Source: Leptobrachium leishanense (taxonomy: Eukaryota; Chordata; Amphibia; Anura; Megophryidae). From it: DNA of 64,000 nucleotides. Of this stretch, positions 33,366 to 43,249 are shown in pieces (within the stretch, counting starts at the first letter, position 1; the number at the start of each line of letters is the position of its first letter). The translations under genes and the position numbers were made by a program. Location: assembly GCA_009667805.1 (NCBI GenBank), contig CM019063.1, forward strand, positions 86,083,877 through 86,147,876. Reading direction: 5' to 3'. Below the pieces are notes generated by a model. That model ran no database searches. It worked only from the letters and a program-made list of their open reading frames with translations, and was not told where the DNA came from.

Positions 33366-34167
33366 GCATAACACCAGAGCAGTGGTGTACTTAGAGGAGT
33401 GGCGGAGGGCGGGCCGCCCAGGTACCAGTGATTATTGGGGTGTCATTAGGGGGTACTAGGAGGTGCCACTGTCACTGTGTGTCAGCTTTGAGCTGTGTTC
33501 TCAAACAACGAGCAGCGGAGCATGGCGTTTGCATACGGAATAAAATCGAATAGAATAAAAATCCCCTCTCCTCCCTCCATAGCTCCTCCCTGCCCCGCAG
33601 CAGCTCTAGGAGAGGGGAGGGGGATGTGATTTGTGTCCAGAGAGAGAAGATGACAGTAAACGGCAGGTAAAGGGGGGGGGGGGTTTCAGCAGAATATGAA
33701 GCCCTGTCTGCTTACTGCTGTTTAAAGTGGACCTTTCCTTAACCAGCACTGCAGTGATAGAAATTTGTCATTGAGCTGCCTGGCTCCTGGTGAGGCTGCT
33801 TGCATGCAGGTCACACTCGGTCCGGCCAGTCAGGTGGTACTGAGTCTCAGTACCACCTGACTGGCTGAACCACGTGACACGCATGCACGCAGCTGCCCGC
33901 CCTTTCGTTAACATGGACTGTCACTCTATTCTGGACTGAACACCCATCGGGAGGGAATCAAAGCCATGGTGCACCCTCTGGCAGTGGCACCCCACTGCTG
34001 ACAAGATGGCTCCACGCACAGGCACAGCCGTGATCCTAACGTGGTCTGGAGGGACCTCCTGCTGAGTCTGTACACAGTACCTGCTGACTCTGCACACAGC
34101 CCTACCGCGGACAGAGGCCGGTAAATATAGAATAAATCATTGCTGTGTGCTCATATACACTCGGTTT

Positions 34168-34740
34168 GCTGGGAGTTTTATTGCAGTGGATTCTGATGCA
34201 CTCATACACACCACACATTGCACTGCTGGGAGTTTTATTGCAGTGGATTCTGATGCACTCATACACACCGCACATTGCATTGCTGGGAGTTTTATTGCTG
34301 TGGATTCTGATACGCTGACACACACCACACATTGCATTGCTGGGAGTTTTATTGCAGTGGATTCTGATGCACTCATACACCGCACATTGCATTGCTGGGA
34401 GTTTTATTGCTGTGAATTCTGATGCTCATACACACCGCACATTGCATTGCTGGGAGTTTTATTGCTGTGGATTCTGTGATACACACTGCATATTACTGTG
34501 AGTTTTATTGCCCTGGAGCTCTGGGATACGCTCATACACACTGCACATTACTGTGAGTTTTATTGCTGTGCAGTTCTGTGATAGGCTCATACACACTGCA
34601 CATTTCTGTGGGTTTTATTGCTTTGCAGCTCTGATATGCTCATACACAGTGCCCATTTCTGTGGGTTTTATTGCTATGCAGCTCTGTGATACGCTCATAT
34701 GCAGTGCACGTTTCTGTGGATTTTATTGTTCCACCAATTA
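34168..34740 (+). repeat. Minisatellite, unit about 55-57 bp (GGGAGTTTTATTGC..CACATTGCATTGCT)
   Basis: About ten tandem copies of GGGAGTTTTATTGCAGTGGA..TGATGCACTCATACACACC.., with the later copies more diverged (GTGAGTTTTATTGC). The same unit, on the same strand, is found at 40060-40395 in a different hAT element. Confidence 0.9.
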
Positions 34741-35070
34741 GAGCGGCTGTGATCCGTTTACTTGACATGCGTGGCTGTTCTTTGTAAAAATACTTGAATT
34801 TAAACATTTCATAATTTTCTTTATCTCAATAGATACATTTGAAATGGTATACAAAATATACAAGTAGGCACTTGGTATCCACTTTTAATATAAAGAGAGG
34901 AAAAGGCGGAGCTCTAAGAGGAAAAGGTGGAGCTTAAAGAGGAAGGGTGGGGATTAACCAGGAAGAGGTGTGCCCTTGACAGGAAGGGGTGCGTCAAATT
35001 TAAATTAGGGGTGCACGAGTTTAGTCAGGCCTAGGGCAGCACAAAACCTAAATACACCACTGTTTGAGAG

Positions 35071-35726
35071 AGGCTGTGAGGATACCAGTTGGGGACGAAC
35101 TTCCTCTGCCGAATCCGCCTGCTCCACGTTTGCCTCCTGTTACTCGGTCTCAGCAGACCCGAGTTGTCGAAGAGAGCGAAAGGGACAGTGAGGAAGAGAG
35201 TTTCTGTCTGGACTGGATGCGTTCACCGGAGCCTGAAGAGATTATCTCAGTTCCTGAACGATGGGAGAGTAATTTGAGGCCTGGAGCTCCTGAATTTCAG
35301 TTAGAAGTCCCTGAGACTGTTGAAATCCCTGAAGCTCTTGAATTTCAGTTGGAAGTCCCTGAGACTGCTGGAGTCCCTGTAGCTCCTGAAGCTGAATCTT
35401 ATGATTATAGTTCTATGCCTTCACTGGAGGGATCATACTCTGAAGAAATGTCTGCTCCAGTGGTAGAAAGAAGGACTGAGCCAGCACCTATAGTACTTCC
35501 ACCTGAAGAGGAACTGATTGAGCCAGAACCAAAACGCTCTGTCCGACCGCCCCAGCAACTCACCTATGACTCACCAGGACATAGCACTGAAGAGGCCATC
35601 ACCACAGTGCAAAGGTTGCCCGAAGTGTCTGCTATGTTAGCTGAGGTAGCACAAAACATGAGTCAACTTGAAGAAGTGTATCTAACCCACGGTATGTTTG
35701 CTGCCAACCCTGTATATGTTATCTAA
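35071..35726 (+). pseudogene. pol: gypsy pol, third part: acidic C-terminal tail
   Basis: Continues the pol reading frame beyond the second hAT and ends …NPVYVI-stop at 35726, about 70 bases before the 3' LTR. Acidic and proline-rich: GDELPLPNPPAPRLPPVTR, a duplicated EFQLEVPET block (near 35295-35390), and RPPQQLTYDSPGHST near the end. No signal peptide, membrane segment or cysteine pattern, so it is not an envelope protein. It resembles the disordered tail after integrase in other gypsy elements. It is open by itself but depends on upstream sequence that is broken. Confidence 0.75.
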
Positions 35727-35783
35727 TTGTATCGAAATGTAAATGTAACTGTTATACCTCCTTGGAGAGACCCAAGAGTTCTA

Positions 35784-35795
35784 GGAGGGGGAGAG
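35784..35795 (+). promoter_or_regulatory. Polypurine tract
   Basis: AGGAGGGGGAGAG directly precedes the 3' LTR, the expected site of plus-strand priming. Confidence 0.85.
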
Positions 35796-36882
35796 TGTAG
35801 CGCTGTGTTTAAAACCTTACTGTGGCAGTACCTATTTTTGGCCACTGGAGGGAGACAAGCGCGATAAGAGACACTGAACATTGGGACTACGTTTCCTGGC
35901 ATGCTTTGCAAACAGAGACAGGAAGTGGGTGAGACACAGACGCTGTACATCCTGAGCCTCGTGGAGATAGCTGGCAGAGCGCGCCAGGGAGTGCATGAGA
36001 GAGGACACAGTGCTGCAGAGCGGAACCGTGACTAGGCCGGAGCGCAAGTGTGGCCTATCAGGATTCCAAGTGGGGTTATCCAGCCTTGCAAGAAGGAGCC
36101 CTAGTTATCCACAGACATTACCCAAGCTGCGATCAAGACAAGCAGAGGACCCGAGTAAGGAGTACCGCAAGTCCATTGGACGGGAGAGCAGGCGGTAGCT
36201 GGACAAGTCCGGGCCGGAGCAAAGAAAGCCTGACCACAGATCCAGTAGCCGGTATCCCAGCAAGGCATCAAGCGGAGAGACGTCCTGGGTCAGCGGAGCC
36301 TTGGTGATCGAGCGGATGGGTGAGAGGCCTCCAAGGCCGGTTTTACAAAGTCAAGAAAGCACGCTGTTGTTTATTTCTAAAACCCACAGGGCCCCAACTT
36401 GACTAGTCGAAGACATCGTTTAAGAGATTCACTGGCCAGTTGAATAGTACCCGGGTACCATAACACACACATACACTCACAGTTCGGGACTTAACCTGTT
36501 CGGGACTCACTCCCTAGTATCCGAAAAAGGGGCAAAGATTCGCATCTTATTTTGTTTTCCGCTGCGCGTTTCTCGAATTACGAAATATTGTATTCTCTTT
36601 CTGCTGCGCGTTTCTCGTAATTACGAAGCATTGTACTTTTCTGTTCGGTCGCGCATTTTTCAGAAATACGAAGTCTCGCATTTCTTTTTCCGCTGTGCGT
36701 TTACCGCGATACGAAATACTGTAAATATATCTACGAACACCGTGTCTCATTATATGCCTTTTACTTTAGTAAACTATATAATTTATAAAATCCACAACGG
36801 TGCTGGAGTATATTTATTCCCTAGTGCGGGGAGACTGACCCGTGGTTCATTTTCAGCGGCTCCTCCGGGAGTGAGCGCTACA
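35796..36882 (+). repeat. 3' LTR of the gypsy element
   Basis: Begins TGTAGCGCTGTG and ends GTGAGCGCTACA; about 98-99% identical by eye to the 5' LTR. It is followed by GTGT, the target duplication. Confidence 0.95.
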
Positions 36883-37639
36883 GTGTTAAAAAACCCGAAT
36901 CCGTATTAGCACTTTTTAGCGCTTACTTACTGCACTTTGTGCTCCCTATACTTAACATAGGGAGCGCAACGTGGAAGCAGAGGTTAACCCCTTCCTGACT
37001 GCTGACGTACTATGTACGTCCTGCCCATGGGTCTCCCTTAGACCCGCGTACGTACATAGTACATCAGCGGGCTTCTATCCTCCCTCCCGCCGATACTCAC
37101 CTTCCTCGCCAGTTCCCACGACGTCTATGGCAAGCTTGAAGATTACCTTGGCGTTTCCTGGGGGCCAGCTGATCTGATTACGTCATCACGCTGCGTGATG
37201 ACCAGGGGCGGACTGACCCATCGGGCACTCGGGCGCCGCCCGAGGGCCCGTGGGTAAACGGGGGCCCGGGTACTGGAGTCACATGCTGGTGTCATGCGGT
37301 AAAGCAGATGAGTGCACCAGCACGTGGATCTTAGTGATCCATCTGAAACTGCATGGGAGACCAGGCCCGGGGGACTCTCTACCTCTCCTGCCAGTCACAC
37401 TCTTCTGAGGGGCACCACTGTGTTTTTTTCCAGGTTCGGGGCCCCTCTGGCAGGATGTCATAAGCCCTGTAGGGAGAGAGCCATGCATGGAGAGATGCTG
37501 CTGCAGCAGCAGCACAAGGATGCCCTGACCCCCCACATGCCCAGGAAGAATGAAACCTCTAAGCAAGCAAAGGGAATCAAATGGGTGAGACAGTGTGTGG
37601 ACTTCAGTGTCCATATGTGAGTGTTTAATTCAGTGGTTT

Positions 37640-38310
37640 TAATGCAGTGTGTGTGTGTGTGTTTAATGCAGAGAGTGTGTGTGTGTTTAATGCAGTGTGT
37701 GTGTGTTTAATGCAGAGTGTGTGTGTGTGTGTGTGTTTAATGCAGAGTGTGTGTGTGTGTGTTTAATGCAGATTGTGTGTGTGTGTGTGTTTAATTCAGT
37801 GGGTTTAATGCATTGTGTGTGTGGGTTTAATGCAGAGAGTGTGTGTGTGTGTGTGTCTAATGCAGAGTGTGTGTGTGTCTAATGCAGAGTGTGTGTGTGT
37901 TTAATGCAGAGAGTGTGTGTGTGTTTTTAATGCAGAGTGTGTGTGTTTAATGCACAGAGTGTGTGTGTGTGTTTGTGCGTGTGTGTTTCATGCAGATTGT
38001 GTGTGTTTAATGCAGAGTGTGTGACTGTGTGTGTATGTGTGTTTAATGCAGAGAGTGTGTGTGTGTGTTTAATGCAGAGAGAGTGTGTGTGTGTGTGTAT
38101 TTAATGCAGAGAATGTGTGTGTGTGTGTGTTTAATGCAGAGTGTGTTTAATGCAGAGAGTGTGTGTGTGTTTAATGCAGAGTGTGTGTGTGTGTGTTTAA
38201 TGCAGAGTGTGTTTAATGCAGAGAGTGTGTGTGTTTAATGCAGAGTGTGTTTAATGCAGAGTGTGTGTGTGTGTGTGTGTGTTTAATGCAGAGTGTGTGA
38301 GTGTGTGGAG
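37640..38310 (+). repeat. Compound (TG)n / TTTAATGCAGA minisatellite
   Basis: About 670 bases of TG runs of varying length, punctuated by TTTAATGCAGAG or close variants. Shadow ORFs made of cysteine and valine codons here are artefacts. Confidence 0.95.
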
Positions 38311-38322
38311 GGGTTTTAATTA

Positions 38323-39945
38323 CAGTGGCAAGAAAAAGTATGTGAACCCTTTGGGATTACGTGGAGTTTTGCATGAATTGGTCATAAAATTTGCTCTGAT
38401 CTTCATCTAAATCGCAACAATTTGAAAAATACAGTCTGCTTAAAATAATACAAAACAAACATTATATGTTTTCATGTGTTTATTGAACAGAACATGTAAA
38501 CATTCACAGTGCAGGGTGGAAAAAGTATGTGAACCCCTAGACTAATGACTTCTCCAAGAGCTAATTGGAGCCAGGAGTGAGCCAACCTTGAGTCCAATCA
38601 GTGTGATATTATTGGATGTGTTGCTGAAAGTTGTCCTGCCCTTTAAAAACACACAACAGTTTTGGGTTTACTGGTTTCAAGAAGCACTGCCTGATGTGAA
38701 CCATGCCTCGAAGAAAAGAGCTCTCAGAAGACCTACGATCAAGAATTGTTGAATTGCATGAAGCTGGAAAGGGTTACAAAAGTATCTCCAAAAGCCTTGA
38801 TGTTCATGTGTCCACGGTAAGACAGACTGTCTACAAATGGAGAAAGTTCAGCACTGTTGCTACTCTCCCTAGGCATGGTCATCCTGTAAATATAACTTCA
38901 AGAGCACAGCGCAGAATGCTTAATGCGGTAAAGAAGAATCCTAGAGTGTCAGCTAAAGACTTTCAGAAATCTCTGGCACATGCTAACATTTTTGTTGGCA
39001 CATCTACAATAAGGAAAACATTAAACAAGAATGGAGTACATGGGAGGACACCACGGAGGAAGCCATTGCTGTCCAAAAAGAATATTGCAGCACGTTTGAA
39101 GTTTGCAAAAAAGCACCTGGATGTTCCACAGCACTACTGGCAAAATATTCTGTGGACAGATGAAACCAAAATTGAGTTGTTTGGAAAAAACACACAACAC
39201 TATGTGTGGAGAAAAAAAGGCACAGCACACCAGCATCAAAACCTCATCCCCACTGTAAAACATGGCGGAGGGAGCATCATGGTTTGGGGCTGCTTTGCTG
39301 CCTCAGGGCCTGAACGGATTGTTGTCATTGTAGGAAAAATGAATTCCAGAGTTTATCAAGACATTTTGCAGGAAAACGTAAGACCATCTGTCCACCAACT
39401 GAAGCTCCGCAGAGGATGGGTGATGCAACAGGACAATGACCCAAAGCATACAAGTAATTCAACAAAAGAATGGCTTCAACAAAACAAAATACGCCTTCTG
39501 GAGTGGCCCAGTCAGAGTCCTGACCTCAACCCGATTGAAATGCTGTGGTATGACCTTAAGAGAGTGATTCACACCAGACATCCCAAGAATATTGCTACAC
39601 TGAAACCGTTTTGTGAATAGGAGTGGTCCAAAATTACTCCAGATCATTGTGCAGGTCTGATCTGGAACTACAGGAAACGTTTGGTTGAGGTTATTGCTGC
39701 CAAAGGAGGGTCAACCAGTTATTAAGTCCAAAGGTTCACATACTTTTTCCACCCTGCACTGTGAATGTTTACATGTTCTGTTCAATAAAAACATGAAAAC
39801 ACATAATGTTTGTGTTGTATTATTTTAAGCAGACTGTGTTTTTCAAATTGTTGTGATTTAGATGAAGATCAGAGCACATTTTATGACCAATTCATGCAAA
39901 ACTCCACGTAATCCCAAAGGGTTCACATACTTTTTCTTGCCACTG
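38323..39945 (+). mobile_element. Tc1/mariner element, nearly intact (copy 1)
   Basis: Flanked by TA. Ends CAGTGGCAAGAAAAAGTATG and CATACTTTTTCTTGCCACTG. Each arm is about 210 bp and holds an outer and an inner copy of AAAAAGTATGTGAACCC (inner at about 38520 and 39735), the IR/DR layout of Sleeping Beauty-type transposons. One transposase gene with a single nonsense change. Inserted in the TG-rich part of a hAT element. Confidence 0.95.
38703..39725 (+). pseudogene. Tc1-type DDE transposase, single nonsense mutation near the C-terminus
   Basis: The ORF from ATG 38703 is open for 305 codons and stops at TAG 39618-39620; beyond it the same frame is open for 34 more codons to TAA 39725, giving the family's usual 340 residues. 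Helix-turn-helix paired-like domain at residues about 8-110 ([23 protein letters not shown]). Catalytic triad D153 (WTDETKI), D244 ([10 protein letters not shown]) and E279 (SPDLNPIEM), the same spacing as in Sleeping Beauty. A GGSIMVWGCF glycine-rich box is present. The 54.7-kb copy has GAG at the stop position, so this is a recent loss. All catalytic residues remain. Whether the shortened protein folds is unknown. Confidence 0.9.
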
Positions 39946-40059
39946 TATATTTAACAATTTATATTTATATTTAAAAAAATCATATTTTATTAATATAAAT
40001 TATTAATATCTATTTTATTTTGTAATAATTTGTGAGTTTATTCCTGTGACATTCTGTGA

Positions 40060-40395
40060 TATGCCCAGACACACACCACACATTCCTGTGAGTTTTATTG
40101 CTGTGGAGCTCTGTGATACGCCCATACACACTGCACATTACTGTGAGTTTTATTGCTGTGGAGCTCTGTGATATGCCCATACACACTGCATATTACTGTG
40201 AGTTTTATTGCTGTGGAGCTCTGTGATTCGCCCATACACACTGCACATTACTGTGAGTTTTATTGCTGTGGAGCTCTGTGATACTCTCATACACACCGCA
40301 CATTACTGTGAGTTTTATTGCTGTGGAGCTCTGTGATACGTTCATACACAATGCATATTACTGTGAGTGTTATTGCTGTGGAGCTCTGTGATGTA
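40060..40395 (+). repeat. Minisatellite, 55-bp unit
   Basis: Six tandem copies of GTGAGTTTTATTGCTGTGGA.. with CTCTGTGATACGCCCATACA and CACTGCACATTACT. Clearly the same family as the array at 34168-34740. Confidence 0.92.
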
Positions 40396-41602
40396 CAGTG
40401 TGTACAGGTGTGTCAGTAATGTACAGTACCTTTTAAACCTGAAAGGTGATCGACAGTTTCCTGCATTTGCCACAGGGACCTTCTGCTCTGCAGCCATAGC
40501 TGCCATGAGTGTGTGATGGCTACCGCAGCAGAGCAGTGGCAGTTTGTAAGTCTGGAGGGGGCTCAATGGATTATCTAATTCGCTGAGGCACTGAGTGCAT
40601 TTTATCAACTCGTTAAAATTATTGTATTGAAAGTGGGAAGAAATTAATTTAATGCAACAATGTGCATGTGGGCTGTGCGATGCATGGGTGGGGTATTGTA
40701 TGGGTGTGGCCTACTGTGGGCATGGCACAAGGGGCCCCACAATCTCCTATTGCCTGGGGGCCCCATTAGTTGTCAGTCAGCCCCTGGTGATGATGTCATC
40801 AGCCGGTGCCTGTGGTGAGAACCCAGGAAGGGGAGGGCGGCTCCTTTGGAGCCCTCTATCTCCCCAACTGTTTAAGGTACAGCGATGCAAGTTGCACTGC
40901 TGGAAAGGGGAGAGTCTCCCCTTTTCAGCGGTGTACAGCATTAACCGTTTCGCTGCCAGATCGCGATTCAGTGCAAATTTGCACCAAATCACGATTCAAA
41001 GCTGGAGGGGGCTGACATCTTGGATGTCAGCTAAGCCTCCGGGTCAGCCCCCACTCACTGACATTCTCACCATATGTGTGAGTATGTCAGTGGGCCAGTT
41101 AACCCCCTAGCTGCCATGTGGAGATAGGGGGATCCTTTGGATCCCCTTATCTCCTGATCCGTTGCAGCTAGAGGGTCATATTTTACATCATTGGAAAGGC
41201 CTGATCATGGCTTTGGTGTAAAAATTAAATTAAAAAAAATAAATAAATAAAAAATAATGTTTTTTGTGTATTGTGTATTTCTATTCTCGGGACAAAATTT
41301 TGAAACTATTTAGCTGGCGTCTTTTGTGGTGGTTGTAGATTTTGGGGATTAAATTACGAAAAAGTGTGTTTTTACCATTTTTTCATCATATTTTATATTT
41401 TTTTTATAGTAAATTATTCGATATGGTGGAAATAATGATAGCTTTAGAAAGTCCATTTAATGGTGGGAAAAACAGTGTATAATATGTGTGGGTTGAATAA
41501 ACGAGTAAGAGGAAAATTTGACCTAAACAGTAACAGCGCAGAAACATAAAAACAGCAGCGGTCACTAAAGGACGGATTTGTGTAAAACTGCCTGTTCACT
41601 AA

Positions 41603-42029
41603 GGCTAGGGTCAAACGAACGCATTATTCGCAGCGACCGTCAAAAAGTGCGTCTGAACGCATTGCCGTATTTTTTCACCCAATGCACGAAAACCGTCATA
41701 CGATGCGCATTTTCGTGCGTGATTTTTTACGGATCGTCAATAAAACACTTTTTGCGTCTGGACGCTATGTTGGCCGGACATGAGCAGCGTCTGACGTCTC
41801 CTAATCACGCACACTCGCCGCTATGCCGCCGCAGCGCACTCTGTACGTCAGTACTAGCGGTTCTGCGTTCTCGAAAAAATGCGATCATTTTCCACTTGCG
41901 TTGCGCGGCCGGACTTTCGTGCGGCCGTACTTCGTATATTGGCCATCATTCCGCGTCATTTGCTGCTACTGCGGCCGTGATTAAGTGCGCCTAAACACAT
42001 GTTAAAAATGCGCTAGTCTGGCCCCAGCC
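41603..42029. mobile_element. MITE H3, TSD TAA
   Basis: Starts GGCTAGGGTCAAACGAACGC and ends CTAGTCTGGCCCCAGCC, flanked by TAA on both sides (41600-41602 and 42030-42032). The right TAA is followed by GGGGTTAA, the end of the enclosing piggyBac-like element. Confidence 0.85.
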
Positions 42030-42403
42030 TAAGGGGTTAACTAACGTTAAGCTCACAAGGTCCTAATTAAAAAGGTTAACACCAGCTCTGAGCTGCTGCT
42101 GATTCTGCTGCTACAGAATCAGTTAGCAACAGCTGAAAAGACCCCCAAAAACAAATACTCACCTTTCATCCGCGATGGCCCGATCCACCTATTCTGGCTG
42201 CTGGGAGCAGAGTGAGACTGGGGGAAAAGGTCCCCAGTCTCCCTCCACAATCACTCCACCTACCAGCAGGATCTCGCGAGATACGAGATCTTGCCGGTCA
42301 TGTGACCCAGCAGGAGAAGTCAGGATGCAAAAGGGAAATTAGCGAATGCAAATTTTTCCCCTTAGCGTCCCGGTCTTAGCGAGGGTGAACCCGATAGGGC
42401 CCT

Positions 42404-43249
42404 AAGTAGGTTCGTCCCATGCCATAGTGATCATTTTCACACTATTCTAACAATTTTCGGTGCAAATATTGTGCTTTTCTTTTTTTAAGCTTGCAAGTAA
42501 ACACTCATATTAATTAATATAGTGTACTGTACAAAAGTTAATTAATAAGAATAATATTGAACTTTAAAAATCCAGGTGACTAAATCCAATTTGTTTATTT
42601 GGTGTGCATTGGGCTTTTATTATTTTTCCCCAATGAACATGTTTTACTACACAAACATTAAGAATTATTGGGACACATCCAAAACGTCATGTGGATAATA
42701 CATTGACTCACTACACTTTTTTTAGTGGAAATCTCCAAAGGCTCCTCTGCTTACAGACATAAACAATGCTACATATCATTGTCTTTCTTTAGAATTGTTT
42801 TGCAGTATCATGTTGTGACAGATGTGCAGACAACACTATAAATCAACACTGCAATTGCAAATAAGAAATTTGTTGAGATCTAAAACTGAATAGCTTTCCC
42901 AGAATGCATTAATTGCATATTTTGTTATAACATTTAGGCAAGGCATGACGTATATACATATAATAATGATATATTATGAATCTGACGAAAAAAAGGATAT
43001 ATAATTTGTCTGGGTCCTACAATAAAACATGACTTCAAATCGCGTTTAAACATGATGAGCAAAAATGGTAAAAATGAGCTCAGCACACAGGGGTGAAATG
43101 GCTCAAATATTTTCTATATCGGTATTATTTAATAAACTGCTAGGTAAGAAGAGTTCTGCATTTGTGGCCTCTTGCACTCTATTCACACATAATCAAGGCA
43201 CAGTTTATCACAATAAGCCAGTGATCAGGTAGCGCCAAACAGAGGACAC
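42404..43249. other. Non-coding spacer with one P1 remnant
   Basis: AT-rich sequence with no gene. It includes the P1 arm at 42906-43107, listed separately. Confidence 0.45.
42906..43107 (+). mobile_element. piggyBac-like P1, right-arm remnant
   Basis: Matches the last 200 bases of the P1 AT-rich arm: CATATAATAATGATATATTATGAATCTG, ..GTCTGGGTC, AAACATGATGAGC and GAGCTCAGCACACAGGGGTGAAATGGCTC. The terminal TTAA is missing. Confidence 0.7.

Larger units (their letters stand above)
32521..35062 (+). mobile_element. hAT element inserted in pol, exact 8-bp duplication TTTGAGAG
   Basis: TTTGAGAG flanks it at 32513-32520 and 35063-35070. Ends CACTGGTGTATCTTGG and CCTAAATACACCACTG are inverted. A second end-like sequence, CAGTGGTGTACTTAG, lies inside at 33380, so the unit may be two related ends brought together or a nested copy. 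It contains an A/T homopolymer tract, a SINE 3' end, an H1 MITE and a 57-bp minisatellite. No transposase ORF. Confidence 0.88.
23896..36882 (+). mobile_element. Ty3/gypsy LTR retrotransposon with PNMA-like Gag, split by two hAT elements
   Basis: Two LTRs of about 1.09 kb (23896-24983 and 35796-36882), each TGTAGCGC..GCG[A/C]TACA, flank tRNA-Pro primer site, gag, protease, reverse transcriptase, RNase H, integrase, an acidic tail and a purine tract. GTGT precedes and follows the element (23892-23895 and 36883-36886), a 4-bp target duplication. By eye the LTRs differ at about 15 positions, many C/T changes at CpG. The pol region has at least three frame shifts and one stop and two hAT insertions, so it cannot move by itself now. 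Native length without the insertions is about 8.2 kb. Confidence 0.95.
37203..40786. mobile_element. hAT element, CAGGGGC-GACTGAC family, TSD GTGATGAC
   Basis: Ends CAGGGGCGGACTGACC and GTCAGTCAGCCCCTG are inverted. The flanks GTGATGAC (37195-37202) and GTGATGAT (40787-40794) match at 7 of 8 bases. The interior has a long TG-rich array, a Tc1 insertion, and a 55-bp minisatellite, with no transposase of its own. It split a palindrome (CGTCATCACGCTGCGTGATGAC) of the enclosing piggyBac-like element. Confidence 0.85.
36988..42036. mobile_element. TTAA-flanked piggyBac-like element with hairpin train, swollen by insertions
   Basis: TTAA at 36984-36987 and 42037-42040. The left end CCCCTTCCTGACTGCTGACG and right end ..GGGG are short matches. 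Like P1 it is a run of palindromes (GTACTATGTACGTCC..GTACGTACATAGTAC, GGGGAGAGTCTCCCC, CTGACATCTTGGATGTCAG, a TTAACCCCCTAGCTGCC hairpin, GACATTCTCACC..GTATGTC), then an AT-rich arm, but most hairpin sequences differ from P1. It contains a hAT at 37203-40786 and an H3 MITE that starts only a few bases from its right end. Without these it is about 1.0 kb. Confidence 0.7.
23805..42403. mobile_element. Host repeat (family G1, AGGGCCCTATC ends) carrying all insertions of the 24-42 kb region
   Basis: The left end AGGGCCCTATCACCTCC (23805 on) and right end GATAGGGCCCT (to 42403) are inverted. Intervening native sequence is limited to about 23805-23895, 36883-36983 and 42041-42403. A related copy inside the hAT at 27594 has ends AGGGCACTATTACCTGGTG and CACCAGGTGATAGGGCCCT. 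The gypsy element and a piggyBac-like element are inserted here. No convincing target duplication, so superfamily and exact limits are uncertain. Confidence 0.5.

Noticed and set aside
34168..34740. Regular repeats resembling a CRISPR array
   Set aside because: The units are contiguous head-to-tail copies with no unique spacers, the context is eukaryotic transposon DNA, and no cas-like gene is present.
35064..35726. Possible envelope gene of the gypsy element
   Set aside because: No signal peptide, membrane segment, glycosylation pattern or cysteine arrangement. It continues the pol frame and looks like a disordered Pol tail.
37697..37882. Cysteine-rich ORF (VCVCVFNAECVCV)
   Set aside because: It is a translation of the TG repeat and has no independent support.
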